43,652 nt of DNA from Xenorhabdus budapestensis. GTDB lineage: Bacteria; Pseudomonadota; Gammaproteobacteria; Enterobacterales; Enterobacteriaceae. The stretch spans positions 37,486-81,137 of the forward strand of contig NZ_NIBS01000009.1 in the NCBI RefSeq assembly GCF_002632465.1, read 5' to 3'. Position 1 is the stretch's first letter, and every line of letters begins with the position of its first letter. A program made the position numbers and the translations under genes. The notes under the pieces are model-generated. The model was not told where the DNA came from. It ran no database searches and saw only the letters and a list, made by a program, of their open reading frames with translations. Shown here piece by piece: positions 28,284-39,854 of the stretch.

Positions 28284-28628
28284 ATGGATAATACTCTTCA
28301 TTTTAATCCTGATAGGTATATAGCTAACTATACTGAATTCAATTTTCACGTATCTATATACCTTTACTTCAATAAAAATATACCATTCTCAACAAAATAT
28401 ATAGAAGCTAATAAGTGGGTGTCCTTTAAGATTCCAACTCTTCCTATAGTAACTGGCATAGAATTTAAAAGTGTTACAAATGCATTACAACTGCGATATT
28501 TTGCACGCTCTATAGGATCAAAAAATCTTATGTCTATTTTTGAAAAACCAAGCATTCATCTTCATCAAGGAAGAGACGTTGAATTTTATTTTTATTTAAC
28601 AAGTTACGTTCCTGAGGAACAAAGTTAA
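28284..28628 (+). CDS. Orphan beta-rich small protein B
   Basis: This predicted 114-residue protein starts MDNTLHFNPDRYIANYTEFN at 28284, seven bases after the ribosome site AGGGGAG. An out-of-frame ATG at 28279 is too close to that site and opens only 14 codons. I do not recognise it. Like protein A it lacks signal peptide, cysteines and membrane helices and is rich in aromatic residues (many Y and F), typical of beta-sandwich or lectin-like folds. Aligning its central part with protein A gives shared V-F, EF and K...EK positions. It ends PEEQS. No terminator is obvious before 28945. Confidence 0.7.
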   Translation: MDNTLHFNPDRYIANYTEFNFHVSIYLYFNKNIPFSTKYIEANKWVSFKIPTLPIVTGIEFKSVTNALQLRYFARSIGSKNLMSIFEKPSIHLHQGRDVEFYFYLTSYVPEEQS

Positions 28629-29009
28629 TTTTATTTATATTTTTCAATCGATAAATATTAATTAATGCCAATCTATCCGAGATAAAAGCTAGCATATTGA
28701 TATCATATCCAAGAACATATTAATTTTAACACAAATTTCTCAGCCATATTATAATGGGGTAATGAATCATTCATCGCTCCATTAAAATAAAAAATCTCTG
28801 TATATTCTGTGTAAAATTTAACATTTCAAACTTTTGGTTATCGGTCAGCTTTTTTATCTACGGGTAATTTAACCATTGACTTTAGAGGTCTAAAAAATCA
28901 ATCATACGGCTTTCAAGCTGCAATTTGAAAAACAACGGATATACAAAAGCGGTTACAATAATATTTATCTGTAACCGCATATTACTCAATATTTCAATCG
29001 ATTAAATTA
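28629..29009. other. 381-bp AT-rich spacer with kdsA terminator and an ERIC-like end
   Basis: No coding frame is convincing. It contains TTTCAAGCTGCAATTTGAAA (about 28910-28930), which resembles the inverted ends of ERIC elements, followed by CAACGGATATAC like an ERIC terminus. The kdsA terminator at 28945-28978 lies at the right end. Confidence 0.45.
28945..28978 (-). terminator. Rho-independent terminator after kdsA
   Basis: Arms GCGGTTACA (28949-28957) and TGTAACCGC (28970-28978) form a perfect 9-bp stem followed on the minus strand by TTTTGTAT. It ends the hemA-prfA-prmC-sirB1-kdsA transcript. Confidence 0.85.
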
Positions 29010-29921
<912 letters not shown>

Positions 29922-30001
29922 TCAGGTGCAGACATTTTGTCATCGCACGATAAGTGCTATTTAATTAAATACTATTTAAATTAAGTACTATTTAAATACT
30001 G

Positions 30002-30811
30002 TTAATGCAGTACTATTGGCGGTTGCTCTATAGAGTTAAGCTGCATTTTTATCATCTCTGAAATTGGGTCTTCAGGACAATGCTCCACAAAGTAACTCAA
30101 ATCCGAAACAGCGATATGATTACAATCAAGCTGAGCATAAATAAGCCCACGATCACGGATTTCATACGGGTCATCGGGGTCAAACATCAATACGACCTCA
30201 CTGGCTTTGAGTGCAAGTTCCATTTTTTTCTCTTCCATTAAAGAAACTTTGATCGTATCTGTAATCTTGCGCACGATGCTGCTGTTATCCGCTTCCTGCA
30301 AATCTTTCTTTTCCAACCGAACAGTCGGGCCAATGTTACCTTTCAACCAAACATCAAGGGTATGCTCATTAAGAGTCTCCCCATTCATGGGATTAATGAA
30401 CCACGTAGGCTGATCAGGTAAATCGATGCGTAATATCAACTGCGTTGGAAATATTACCGGCTGTACAGGCATTGCCAATGCTTGAGCAATATGAGCAAAC
30501 AGCGTACCCAGCGCAACTGGAGCGCCTTGACGTGAATGAAGTACACTATCCAACCATAAAGTATCCGATAGACAGTACACCCCATTTGCCCCACCAAATT
30601 TCCATTCCCGATAAAAAAGTGTCAGCAATGATTGCAATTTTGCCCTGGTATCATTGACTGAAGAAAGTACCTGCCGCGCTTCGTCAACCAACACAGTTAA
30701 CTGCTCTGCCACTGAAATTTGTGGGAAATCAGGACGAATAGCCTTTGTAACCAAAATAATACCATCAATCAGAGGAGCATTATTGAATTCATAATTAGCT
30801 ATGGGGTTCAT
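30002..30811 (-). CDS. sirB1: SirB1 (YchA), transglutaminase-like/TPR protein
   Basis: This 269-residue protein equals E. coli YchA in length. It has an SirB1 N-terminal transglutaminase-like domain (FGGANGVYCLSDTLWLDSVL; VIFPTQLILRID) and C-terminal TPR-like helices (DPDDPYEIRDRGLIYAQLDC; YFVEHCPEDPISEM). The name comes from a reported effect on Salmonella invasion genes; the molecular role is unknown. It overlaps prmC by 17 bases, so translation is coupled. E. coli has sirB2 between sirB1 and prmC; it is absent here. Confidence 0.94.
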   Translation of the reverse strand: MNPIANYEFNNAPLIDGIILVTKAIRPDFPQISVAEQLTVLVDEARQVLSSVNDTRAKLQSLLTLFYREWKFGGANGVYCLSDTLWLDSVLHSRQGAPVALGTLFAHIAQALAMPVQPVIFPTQLILRIDLPDQPTWFINPMNGETLNEHTLDVWLKGNIGPTVRLEKKDLQEADNSSIVRKITDTIKVSLMEEKKMELALKASEVVLMFDPDDPYEIRDRGLIYAQLDCNHIAVSDLSYFVEHCPEDPISEMIKMQLNSIEQPPIVLH

Positions 30812-31682
30812 TTTTATTCCATCGACCTACCGTGATACGTTCATTACCACCATAATCTTGAAAAGTCGCTATCTGATGATAACCCTTCTCTAAAAACAGG
30901 CTCCTAACAACAGCTCCCTGTTTCCAGCCATGTTCCAGTAACAGCCATCCATTCGGTAATAAAAAATGGCGGGCTTGTTCCACAATTGCCTTTAAATCTG
31001 CCAGACCATTGTGGGCAGCAATCAATGCAGTAGCTGGTTCAAACCTGACATCTCCCTCTTGCAGATGAGGGTCATTCTCGTCTATATACGGAGGATTACT
31101 AACAATCATATCAAATTGTCTGTCACCCACTGCAGAAAACCACTCACTTTGTAAAAAATTCACATTGTGAATTACGAGTTGTGAAACGATTTCCCCTGTA
31201 TTAATTTTTTCCACATTATATTTCGCCAGTGCGACTGCCTCAGGATTGATATCAACCCCTGTCACATGGCAATCACGTCTCTCACTTGCTAATGCCAGAG
31301 CAATTGCCCCCGTTCCTGTACCAAGATCCAGAATTTTTGCGGGCGTTTCCGGCAACAACTCCAGCGCTTTTTCAACCAGGCACTCAGTATCAGGGCGTGG
31401 GATCAGCGTTGCTGATGATACGGTAAGCGGCAATGACCAGAACTCTTTTTCACCCACAATATAAGCAATCGGCTCACCTTGCATACGGCGAGCCAATAAA
31501 TCATCGAGCTTGTGAGATTCTTCCTCTGAAATGAAAGTTTCACTGAAAGCAATCAGATAGGTGCGGGAACGTCCTGTCACGTATCCCAACAGGATTTCCG
31601 CATCACGTTTAGGGCTGTCACTATCAGGCAAGTTATCAGACAACTGAGCCGCTGCGTATTGTAGCCAAAGTTGATAATTCAT
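30795..31682 (-). CDS. prmC: Peptide chain release factor N5-glutamine methyltransferase PrmC
   Basis: PrmC (295 residues; E. coli 277) methylates the GGQ glutamine of RF1 and RF2. The SAM motif DLGTGTGAIALAL (residues 119-131) and the catalytic NPPY at 196-199 are intact. The C-terminus is longer than in E. coli and overlaps the sirB1 start by 17 bases. The enzyme is encoded directly after its substrate gene prfA (gap 17 bases), the usual order. The N-terminus MNYQLWLQYAAAQL is family-like. Confidence 0.96.
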   Translation of the reverse strand: MNYQLWLQYAAAQLSDNLPDSDSPKRDAEILLGYVTGRSRTYLIAFSETFISEEESHKLDDLLARRMQGEPIAYIVGEKEFWSLPLTVSSATLIPRPDTECLVEKALELLPETPAKILDLGTGTGAIALALASERRDCHVTGVDINPEAVALAKYNVEKINTGEIVSQLVIHNVNFLQSEWFSAVGDRQFDMIVSNPPYIDENDPHLQEGDVRFEPATALIAAHNGLADLKAIVEQARHFLLPNGWLLLEHGWKQGAVVRSLFLEKGYHQIATFQDYGGNERITVGRWNKNEPHS

Positions 31683-31699
31683 TAATCCTGCTCTGATAG

Positions 31700-32782
31700 T
31701 TATTCCTGTTCTGATAGGGCAGATAACTGATCGGCCTGATATTCGGTAATGATTGGCTGGATCAACATATCCAGTTTACCCTCCATCACTTCATCAAGAC
31801 GGTATAACGTCAAGTTGATGCGATGATCAGTAACTCGTCCCTGCGGAAAGTTATAGGTACGGTTGCGATCTGAACGGTCACCAGAACCAAGAAGATTACG
31901 ACGTTCTGAGGCCTCTGCTTCTTGACGTTTCTGCTCCTCAGCGGCACGAATGCGAGCAGCCAGTACAGACAAAGCTTTAGCCTTGTTTTTGTGCTGTGAG
32001 CGCTCATCCTGACATTCCACCACAATCCCTGTCGGAATATGGGTAATTCGAATAGCTGAATCGGTGGTATTAACGTGCTGTCCTCCGGCACCAGAAGAGC
32101 GGTAAGTATCAATTTTTAAATCACCGGGGCTGATTTCCGGCAATTCGGCTTCCGGAATTTCCGGCAGAACCGCAACAGTACAGGCAGAAGTATGAATACG
32201 ACCCTGAGATTCTGTTTCCGGTACACGCTGAACACGGTGACCACCTGATTCAAATTTCAAATGACCATAGACCTGATCTCCTGAAACTTTCGCAATGATC
32301 TCTTTGTAACCACCATGCTCACCTTCGTTGGTGCTCATAATTTCTACTTTCCAACGACGGGCTTCAGCATAGCGGCTATACATACGGAACAGATCTCCTG
32401 CAAAGATTGCAGCTTCATCACCACCTGTTCCTGCACGGACTTCAAGAAAACAGTTCCGTTCATCATCCGGATCTTTGGGTAACAGCAACAACTGTAGCTG
32501 CTGCTCCAACTCTTCATTACGAACTTTTGCGTCCTTAAGTTCTTCCTGCGCCATTTCCCGCATTTCGGGGTCATCAAGCATCATCTCAGCAGTCTGTATA
32601 TCATCCTGAATCGTTTTCCAGGCTTTAAAACAGCCAGTTACATCAGTAAGTTGTGCATATTCCTTTGATAATGCGCGAAAACGCTCTTGATCAGCGATCA
32701 CATCGGCGTCACCGAGATGAGCCAAAACTTCTTCATAGCGTTCTTGCAATGCTTCCAGTTTAGAGACAATAGAAGGCTTCAT
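31700..32782 (-). CDS. prfA: Peptide chain release factor 1
   Basis: RF1 (360 residues, as in E. coli) ends translation at UAA and UAG. The GGQ motif is at residues 233-235 within [18 protein letters not shown]. The tripeptide codon-recognition motif is PET at 188-190, where E. coli has PAT; the outer P and T, which define the PxT motif, are kept. The start [20 protein letters not shown] is typical. It lies 30 bases after hemA and 17 before prmC, in the conserved hemA-prfA-prmC operon. Confidence 0.97.
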   Translation of the reverse strand: MKPSIVSKLEALQERYEEVLAHLGDADVIADQERFRALSKEYAQLTDVTGCFKAWKTIQDDIQTAEMMLDDPEMREMAQEELKDAKVRNEELEQQLQLLLLPKDPDDERNCFLEVRAGTGGDEAAIFAGDLFRMYSRYAEARRWKVEIMSTNEGEHGGYKEIIAKVSGDQVYGHLKFESGGHRVQRVPETESQGRIHTSACTVAVLPEIPEAELPEISPGDLKIDTYRSSGAGGQHVNTTDSAIRITHIPTGIVVECQDERSQHKNKAKALSVLAARIRAAEEQKRQEAEASERRNLLGSGDRSDRNRTYNFPQGRVTDHRINLTLYRLDEVMEGKLDMLIQPIITEYQADQLSALSEQE

Positions 32783-32812
32783 TCGTAATATCAGACCTTA
32801 TTTAAAATAGGG

Positions 32813-34075
32813 TTAGTTGTGATCCAGCCCAAGGCTGTCCCGCAAGAGATTCAAGCGCTCAAAATCGCCATCGCTGGCAGCCTGTTGGAGTGATTTAGTC
32901 GGTATATGGATCAGACGATTCGTCAACTGGTGAGTCAATTGGTTGATGACCTGCTCTGCATCAGCACCTTGCCGTATGGATATTAATGCTTTTGCAGTCA
33001 TTTCAGCCCTGATTTTTTCTGCCTGTTCCCGATATTCGCGAATTGTATTGACTGCTCCCTGGGAACGCAACCAATCCATAAAATGAGTGCTCTCTTGTTG
33101 TACAATTCCTTCAGCAATCACAGCAGCAGCTTTGCGCTGGGCAAGATTTTGCTGAATGATAGCCTGTAAGTCATCAACACTGTACAGGTAAACGTCACTC
33201 AATTTCTCAACATCCGGTTCAATATCGCGGGGAACAGCAATATCAACCAGTAACATAGGTTGATTACGACGTAATTTTAATGCCCGTTCAACCATACCTT
33301 TGCCAATAATCGGTAAAGGGCTAGCAGTAGAACTGATCACAATATCAGCTTCTGCCAGACGGGTATCAATTTCTGGCAGAGAAATAACTTCAGCATTAAC
33401 CTCATTGGCCAGTGCATGTGCCCGTTCCTTCGTGCGATTGGCAATTATTATACGATTTACCTGATGTTCCTTAAGATGGCGTGCCACAAGCTCAATAGTT
33501 TCTCCTGCCCCCACCAGCAGAATATTTAATTGAGAGAGAGATTCGAAAATCTGTCGTGCGAGTGTACAGGCTGCAAAAGCGACAGAAACCGCATTAGCGC
33601 CAATCTCTGTTTCGGTTCTCACTCGTTTGGCAACAGAAAACGATTTTTGGAACAGACGTTCCAACTCTCCTGACAAAGATTGGTAGTTCTGTGACTCGGC
33701 AAAAGCTTTTTTCACCTGCCCTAAAATCTGCGGCTCTCCAAGCACCAGTGAGTCCAGGCCGCTAGCAACTCTCATTAAGTGGCTGACTGCTTCACTATCA
33801 AGATGCCAGTAAAGGCTTGTACTAAGCTCTTCAGGATTAAGTTGATGGTATTCACATAACCAATCGATCAATTGCTCTTTTAGATTATCCTGCTGCTCGA
33901 CACTGAGATAGAGTTCCGTGCGGTTGCAGGTTGACAACACAACACCACCCCGCACCAACGGTTGCTGAAGCAGGTTATCAAGCGCAAGCCCTATCGTATC
34001 TGGAGAAAAGGCTACCCGCTCACGTAAGGAAACAGGCGCTGTTTTATGATTTATACCGAGTGCTAATAAAGTCAT
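32813..34075 (-). CDS. hemA: Glutamyl-tRNA reductase HemA
   Basis: HemA (420 residues; E. coli 418) reduces glutamyl-tRNA to glutamate-1-semialdehyde, the first committed step of tetrapyrrole synthesis. The catalytic cysteine is C50 in [10 protein letters not shown], the NADPH domain has [16 protein letters not shown], and the C-terminal dimerisation helix is complete. The start [20 protein letters not shown] fits; in related bacteria the N-terminus is a degradation signal regulated by heme. It heads the operon and is divergent from lolB. A Fur-like site lies 40 bases upstream of its start. Confidence 0.97.
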   Translation of the reverse strand: MTLLALGINHKTAPVSLRERVAFSPDTIGLALDNLLQQPLVRGGVVLSTCNRTELYLSVEQQDNLKEQLIDWLCEYHQLNPEELSTSLYWHLDSEAVSHLMRVASGLDSLVLGEPQILGQVKKAFAESQNYQSLSGELERLFQKSFSVAKRVRTETEIGANAVSVAFAACTLARQIFESLSQLNILLVGAGETIELVARHLKEHQVNRIIIANRTKERAHALANEVNAEVISLPEIDTRLAEADIVISSTASPLPIIGKGMVERALKLRRNQPMLLVDIAVPRDIEPDVEKLSDVYLYSVDDLQAIIQQNLAQRKAAAVIAEGIVQQESTHFMDWLRSQGAVNTIREYREQAEKIRAEMTAKALISIRQGADAEQVINQLTHQLTNRLIHIPTKSLQQAASDGDFERLNLLRDSLGLDHN

Positions 34076-34114
34076 CTTAACTGCGTTGAGTTATCACGAG
34101 TATAATTCCATGAC

Positions 34115-34133
34115 AATATTAATAATCATTCTC
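34115..34133. promoter_or_regulatory. Fur-box-like site between hemA and lolB
   Basis: AATATTAATAATCATTCTC matches 15 of 19 positions of the classical Fur consensus by my hand alignment. It lies 40 bases upstream of the hemA start in the divergent hemA-lolB gap, where iron control of heme synthesis would make sense. AT-rich sequence makes chance matches fairly likely. Confidence 0.35.
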
Positions 34134-34337
34134 ATAAACCTATACCCTTCATAAGGACTCTCATTGGTCGAGCATTCTACTTGATGCGACAATTCAATAA
34201 AAGTCAATCGAACAGTTCCGCTGTAATTATTCGAGAAATTTTGGCAAAACTTCGCTAAATTATCCCCTTGATTATAGACTTTGATGGCACATTAGTTCGC
34301 CACCAGACCATTTTGTCTGTCTGCCAAAGGTTACTGT

Positions 34338-34958
34338 ATGAAAATAGCATTATTTTTTCGTTTACTTCCTCTCTCCGCTGTTTTGCTGACGGCCTGTACT
34401 GTTACGCAAGCACCGGTCGGGACAGGGTCAGCAAATTCTCCGCAATGGAATGATCGCAAACAACAACTACAAAATTTAAAGCATTATCAGACACGAGGTT
34501 CTTTTGCTTACCTGGCAAATGAAAAAAAAGTGTATGCCCGTTTTTTCTGGCAACAATATGCCGTTAATAATTACAAACTGCTGCTACTTAATCCATTAGG
34601 AACAACCGAGTTGGAATTATTTGTCCAATCAAATATGATCCAGATTACTGATAATGAAGGAAAGAAATATATCAGTGATAATCCTGAAGAGTTGATTTAT
34701 CAACTCACCCATATGAACATCCCTTTAGATAATCTGAAAAACTGGATTATCGGCCTGCCCGGAAATGCCAAAAATTTCCAGCTAGATAAAAACTATCTGC
34801 TCAAATCCATAAGCGATAGCGCAAGTAATGAAGTCTGGCAAATAAATTACCAAGGATACGACACTTCAATCACTCCCGCATTGCCAAACCGACTGGAACT
34901 CACTCAGGGCAATAACCGTATCAAATTAAAAATGGATAACTGGACTACCCAAGAATGA
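34338..34958 (+). CDS. lolB: Outer-membrane lipoprotein LolB
   Basis: LolB (206 residues; E. coli 207) receives lipoproteins from LolA and inserts them into the outer membrane. The signal ends in the lipobox LTAC (cysteine 20), and the body has the LolB pattern ([40 protein letters not shown]). The stop overlaps the ispE start (ATGA), so the two are translationally coupled. It is divergent from hemA as in E. coli. Confidence 0.95.
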   Translation: MKIALFFRLLPLSAVLLTACTVTQAPVGTGSANSPQWNDRKQQLQNLKHYQTRGSFAYLANEKKVYARFFWQQYAVNNYKLLLLNPLGTTELELFVQSNMIQITDNEGKKYISDNPEELIYQLTHMNIPLDNLKNWIIGLPGNAKNFQLDKNYLLKSISDSASNEVWQINYQGYDTSITPALPNRLELTQGNNRIKLKMDNWTTQE

Positions 34959-35851
34959 CTTTGACCTGGCCTTCCCCGGCAAAATTAAATTTATTTTTAT
35001 ATATCACCGGACAACGCCCTGATGGTTACCACGAACTGCAAACGCTGTTTCAGTTTCTGGACTACGGTGATGAAATTACTATTACTCCCCGTCAGGATAA
35101 CCAAATTCGCCTGTTAACTGCTGTTGAAGGCGTAGCATATGACGATAACCTGACCGTGCGTGCTGCCCGTTTATTACAGAGCCATTTATTAAAAGGCCAT
35201 TTATTACAAGGCAATAACAAACTTCCAATTGCCAGCCCATATCTGGGAGCAGATATCCATATTAATAAACGTCTGCCAATAGGCGGTGGGCTGGGTGGAG
35301 GTTCTTCCAATGCAGCAACCGTGCTTATCGCCCTGAATTACCACTGGCAAGCCAATTTATCTGATGATGAGCTGGCACAACTTGGCCTCAAACTGGGAGC
35401 AGATGTTCCGGTATTTATCAAAGGCCACGCCGCTTTTGCAGAAGGTATCGGGGAAAAACTTCAACCAGCCTCTCCGGAAGAGAAATGGTTTCTGGTTGCC
35501 CATCCTGGAATTGAGATTTCAACCCCGACAATCTTCACAGATCCTGAATTAAAAAGAAATTCTCCGATCCGCGCTTTATCCGTATTATTACAGGCGCCAT
35601 TCAAAAATGATTGTGAACCAATCGCAAGAAAACGTTTTCGTAAGGTTGAACAGCTTCTTTCATGGCTGTTAGAATATACCCCGTCACGCCTGACCGGAAC
35701 TGGTGCATGTATTTTCGGCGAGTTCGAATCAGAAGCATCAGCCCGTAAGGTGTTTAATCAAGCCCCAGAGTGGATGCAGGGCTTTGTTGCGCGTGGCGTT
35801 AACATTTCACCATTGCATACATTCCGCTCTGGGATAAAAACATATTATTGA
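34955..35851 (+). CDS. ispE: 4-diphosphocytidyl-2-C-methyl-D-erythritol kinase IspE
   Basis: IspE (298 residues; E. coli 283) phosphorylates the 2-hydroxyl of CDP-methylerythritol in the non-mevalonate isoprenoid pathway. The GHMP-kinase ATP loop [20 protein letters not shown] is at about residues 107-126, and the substrate lysine near the N-terminus ([11 protein letters not shown]10) is kept. The protein is about 15 residues longer than E. coli IspE between residues 75 and 100, part of which comes from a 15-bp tandem duplication (see 35181-35210). The start overlaps lolB. A 127-bp ERIC begins 12 bases after the stop. Confidence 0.96.
   Translation: MTLTWPSPAKLNLFLYITGQRPDGYHELQTLFQFLDYGDEITITPRQDNQIRLLTAVEGVAYDDNLTVRAARLLQSHLLKGHLLQGNNKLPIASPYLGADIHINKRLPIGGGLGGGSSNAATVLIALNYHWQANLSDDELAQLGLKLGADVPVFIKGHAAFAEGIGEKLQPASPEEKWFLVAHPGIEISTPTIFTDPELKRNSPIRALSVLLQAPFKNDCEPIARKRFRKVEQLLSWLLEYTPSRLTGTGACIFGEFESEASARKVFNQAPEWMQGFVARGVNISPLHTFRSGIKTYY
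35181..35210 (+). repeat. 15-bp tandem duplication within ispE
   Basis: GCCATTTATTAAAAG (35181-35195) is followed by GCCATTTATTACAAG (35196-35210), 14 of 15 bases the same, encoding [11 protein letters not shown] in frame. It lies in the loop region preceding the ATP-binding motif, where family length is variable, so activity need not suffer. Confidence 0.8.
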
Positions 35852-35863
35852 ACCAATGAATAA

Positions 35864-36988
<1,125 letters not shown>

Positions 36989-37820
36989 GGTATAGTACAG
37001 TGCAGATTTTGAGCACAAACTTATACAAGTGATTAAATAAGTCATCGTTGAAAAAACCCGTTGGTGCACCTGTATCAACGGGTTTTTCTGTTTTCTCTAA
37101 TCCATGAGTTTAATAATTTCAAATAGTTTTAATTAAAAGACGGGATATTTATAACGTTAAAATAATTATTCATATCAATTAGTTAATTAATTTTACAAAC
37201 ATCATATTAGACAAAACAACAACCTGAATATAAGAACAGAAAAAAACCAACCTCATAACAGCTTAATAAATCATCTGGTACGTCCAGTAATTAACGTGAG
37301 TAACAATACTGGTATGGTGCCATGGATACTGCTAACCTGTCGGCCGTTTTCTGCTATGCCTTGTAAGGTATTGATGGTGAAGAATTGATATCCATTTCCG
37401 AAATACCTTCAAAAAAGCATGAATGACAAAAAATAGATAAGTCACACAACAATTATTTTGTTAAATATTTTTCATCAGAAAAGTCAAAATTCTCTAATGA
37501 AATTAACTTTAGATTAAATAATACAACATTGATTGCCACTTTAGTCCGGTTAATGAAAAGTATAAACACCAAATATTTTTTAGAACACATTATATACAAA
37601 TAAACCAATGCGATATGGAATATTGTTAACAAGGAATCAGTATTTAATCCAAAGAGTTGTTATCAATAGGTTAACAGCCTGACTAATAGTATATCAATTT
37701 AAAATATTCAACCCATCAGCACCTCAAAATCTGACGAAGGGGCGTCAATCAGGCTTTGCTATTAGATGTCGATACGCTGATAAATGATAAATAAGAAAAA
37801 CTACTTTAAGGAGAATGCTA
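36989..37820. other. 832-bp intergenic region between prs and the first lipase gene
   Basis: It holds the prs terminator (37051-37090) and must contain the lip1 promoter. From 37130 to 37800 it is very AT-rich, with no intact gene. A minus-strand stop-to-stop frame at 37271-37408 reads FFTINTLQGIAENGRQ and then VSSIHGTIPVLLLTLITG; it has no start codon and I do not recognise it. In E. coli dauA lies here, downstream of prs. AAGGAG precedes the lip1 ATG. Confidence 0.5.
37051..37090 (+). terminator. Rho-independent terminator after prs
   Basis: Arms AAAAAACCCGTTG (37051-37063) and CAACGGGTTTTT (37076-37087) form a strong stem followed by T residues. Confidence 0.92.
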
Positions 37821-39854
37821 ATGAAAAAGGCATTTTTATTCACACCTGCACTGTTAGCGCTTTCAATCAACGCCGTTTCTAATGCTCATGCTTATGATAA
37901 GGTCTATGTTTTTGGAGATAGCTTAAGTGACACCGGAAATAGTAAGACAGATAAACTGGATATAGAACGCTTTACAACAGATGGAAAAAGTGAGCAACTT
38001 TATGCTGGGTATATTGCTCGGAAACTTACTGGCAGCGAATTAATACCTTCAAATGAAGGTGGAACTAATTATGCCAAAGGTGGGGCGACTTCTATTTGGG
38101 AATTAAATCCTAAAACCCCTGATAATACAACAAACAAACAAGTCAGCAGCTATCTGAAAAGTAATAAGCGAGCAGATCCTAATGGTATCTATATCCATTG
38201 GGTTGGTGGTAATGATCTTGCTGCGGCTTTGATAGCTGGTCAGAAGAATCCTTCTATTGCACACGATATTGTGCAAAAAAGTGCAAGTGCAGCCGCAGGA
38301 CAAATTACACAGTTGGTAGACGCTGGAGCCGGATTGGTTATTGCACCAACCGTGCCTGATGTAGGTACAACGCCTAGACTTCTCGAAACAGTGCTCAAAC
38401 AAGGTTTAGAAGACTACAAAATTGACAATGCTACAATCGAGTATACTCTGAAAGAAGTGCATCAGAGAATTAATATGCATGATATCCCCAGCGGTGCCGC
38501 CCGTGAGTTTGCTTTGCAACAATTATTTAAAGAATTATCGAAAAAGGCCGAACAGATACTAAAGGAAAAACCATTAAAGTCTGGCAAAAAGCCATTATCT
38601 GCTGCTGAAATTGAAAAAGAACTTACAAAGGGATATAAAAAGGCCAGCGAGGGTGCAACAAAACTCACCGATTTTTATAATAAGATAGTTGAAGATCAAA
38701 TCAGCCAGAGCAATGGCAATATCCTGCGTGCTGATATTAACGGTCTGCTACATGAAGTAATCGACAACCCTTATATTTATGGTATTCAAAATACATTAGG
38801 TTACGCCTGCCCTCAGGGACAATCAGCTAGTGTATGTAGCTCCGATAAAGATAAAAATCCTGGATTTAATAAAGACAGAGAGTTTTTATTCTCTGATGAA
38901 TTCCATCCTACCCCATTTGCACACAAAATTCAGGGGCAATATATCGAATCCATTTATGTCGCCCCATCACAAGTAATGACCCTGAACCAAATCAACCGTG
39001 CCCCGGTTAAGGGTGCTCGAGCTTCCCTTGATGGCCACCTGCAACAACTGCGCAGCGGGGGCAATGAACTGGGGAAATTTGGCGTATTCGGTGGCTATAG
39101 CGGCAGCCGTAATAACACGTTTACATTAGGTAGCGATTATCAACTGACAGAAGGCTTGTTACTGGGTGCACTATATTCTAACGACAAAACTGAACACTCC
39201 CCTACCTCTAATTTCACCTATAATGGGAATGCCCATGTAGCAACCGCCTATGGATTGTGGAACGTGTTTAATAACGCATGGTTAAGTGGTGATCTCCATT
39301 ATGCCCGTATTAATTACGATAGCCTGACCCGTAGTATCCAACTTGGTGAAGCTACCCGCAGAGAATCAGGCTCAACCACAGGTAAACAATGGGGTGCCCG
39401 TTTTGCAGCAGGTTGGGATATCCCTGTCGCTGACGTCGTCACCACCAGCCCGATCATCCAGTTCGCCTGGGATAAAGGTGATATAAAAGGCTACCGTGAA
39501 TCCGGCAACAATAGTACTTCCATGAACTTTAGTGACCAGAACTACACGTCTAAAGTGGGTACATTAGGTTGGCGTGTAGATACCCAATTGGGCCGTTTCA
39601 ACCCTTATGCATCTGTTCAGTTTAATCACCAGTTCGGCGATACCCATTTCAAACTGCGCAGTGCCATTAATTCCACTAAAACATCGTTTGTTATGGATAG
39701 CGGCAAACAAAGCAAAAACTGGCGTCAATATACAGTAGGGGCGAACGCTAATCTGTTCGGTAACGTACGTGGCTTCGCTTCCGTAACCCGTAATGAAGGC
39801 AGCACGCAAGATCCTAGCTACAACTTCAATCTGGGTATCAATACCAGCTTCTAA
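37821..39854 (+). CDS. GDSL-family autotransporter lipase/esterase, copy 1
   Basis: This 677-residue protein has a signal peptide (MKKAFLFTPALLALSINAVS, cleavage after AHA, residue 24), a GDSL/SGNH hydrolase passenger and a C-terminal autotransporter barrel (about residues 400-677) ending in phenylalanine, ...LGINTSF. The catalytic set is S34 (VFGDSLSD), G88, N131 (WVGGND) and D359/H362 (FSDEFHPTP). A lysine-rich helical insertion (about 195-295) lies between the blocks. C330 and C339 could form a disulfide. It should be a secreted or surface-held lipase, similar to the Photorhabdus Lip-1 and Xenorhabdus XlpA type. The ATG at 37821 lies seven bases after AAGGAG; an ATG at 37815 is too close. 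A second copy follows. Expression control is unknown. Confidence 0.93.
   Translation: MKKAFLFTPALLALSINAVSNAHAYDKVYVFGDSLSDTGNSKTDKLDIERFTTDGKSEQLYAGYIARKLTGSELIPSNEGGTNYAKGGATSIWELNPKTPDNTTNKQVSSYLKSNKRADPNGIYIHWVGGNDLAAALIAGQKNPSIAHDIVQKSASAAAGQITQLVDAGAGLVIAPTVPDVGTTPRLLETVLKQGLEDYKIDNATIEYTLKEVHQRINMHDIPSGAAREFALQQLFKELSKKAEQILKEKPLKSGKKPLSAAEIEKELTKGYKKASEGATKLTDFYNKIVEDQISQSNGNILRADINGLLHEVIDNPYIYGIQNTLGYACPQGQSASVCSSDKDKNPGFNKDREFLFSDEFHPTPFAHKIQGQYIESIYVAPSQVMTLNQINRAPVKGARASLDGHLQQLRSGGNELGKFGVFGGYSGSRNNTFTLGSDYQLTEGLLLGALYSNDKTEHSPTSNFTYNGNAHVATAYGLWNVFNNAWLSGDLHYARINYDSLTRSIQLGEATRRESGSTTGKQWGARFAAGWDIPVADVVTTSPIIQFAWDKGDIKGYRESGNNSTSMNFSDQNYTSKVGTLGWRVDTQLGRFNPYASVQFNHQFGDTHFKLRSAINSTKTSFVMDSGKQSKNWRQYTVGANANLFGNVRGFASVTRNEGSTQDPSYNFNLGINTSF

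Noticed and set aside
28279-28323. 14-codon hydrophobic leader peptide (MKWIILFILILIGI) overlapping orphan protein B
   Set aside because: The ribosome site is only two bases from this ATG but seven from the protein B ATG; probably chance in AT-rich sequence.
34268-34453. Plus-strand frame starting with IIDFDGTLVRHQ, resembling a HAD phosphatase motif I
   Set aside because: It starts at a TTG without a ribosome site, overlaps the lolB signal peptide in another frame and has no further HAD motifs. Chance match.
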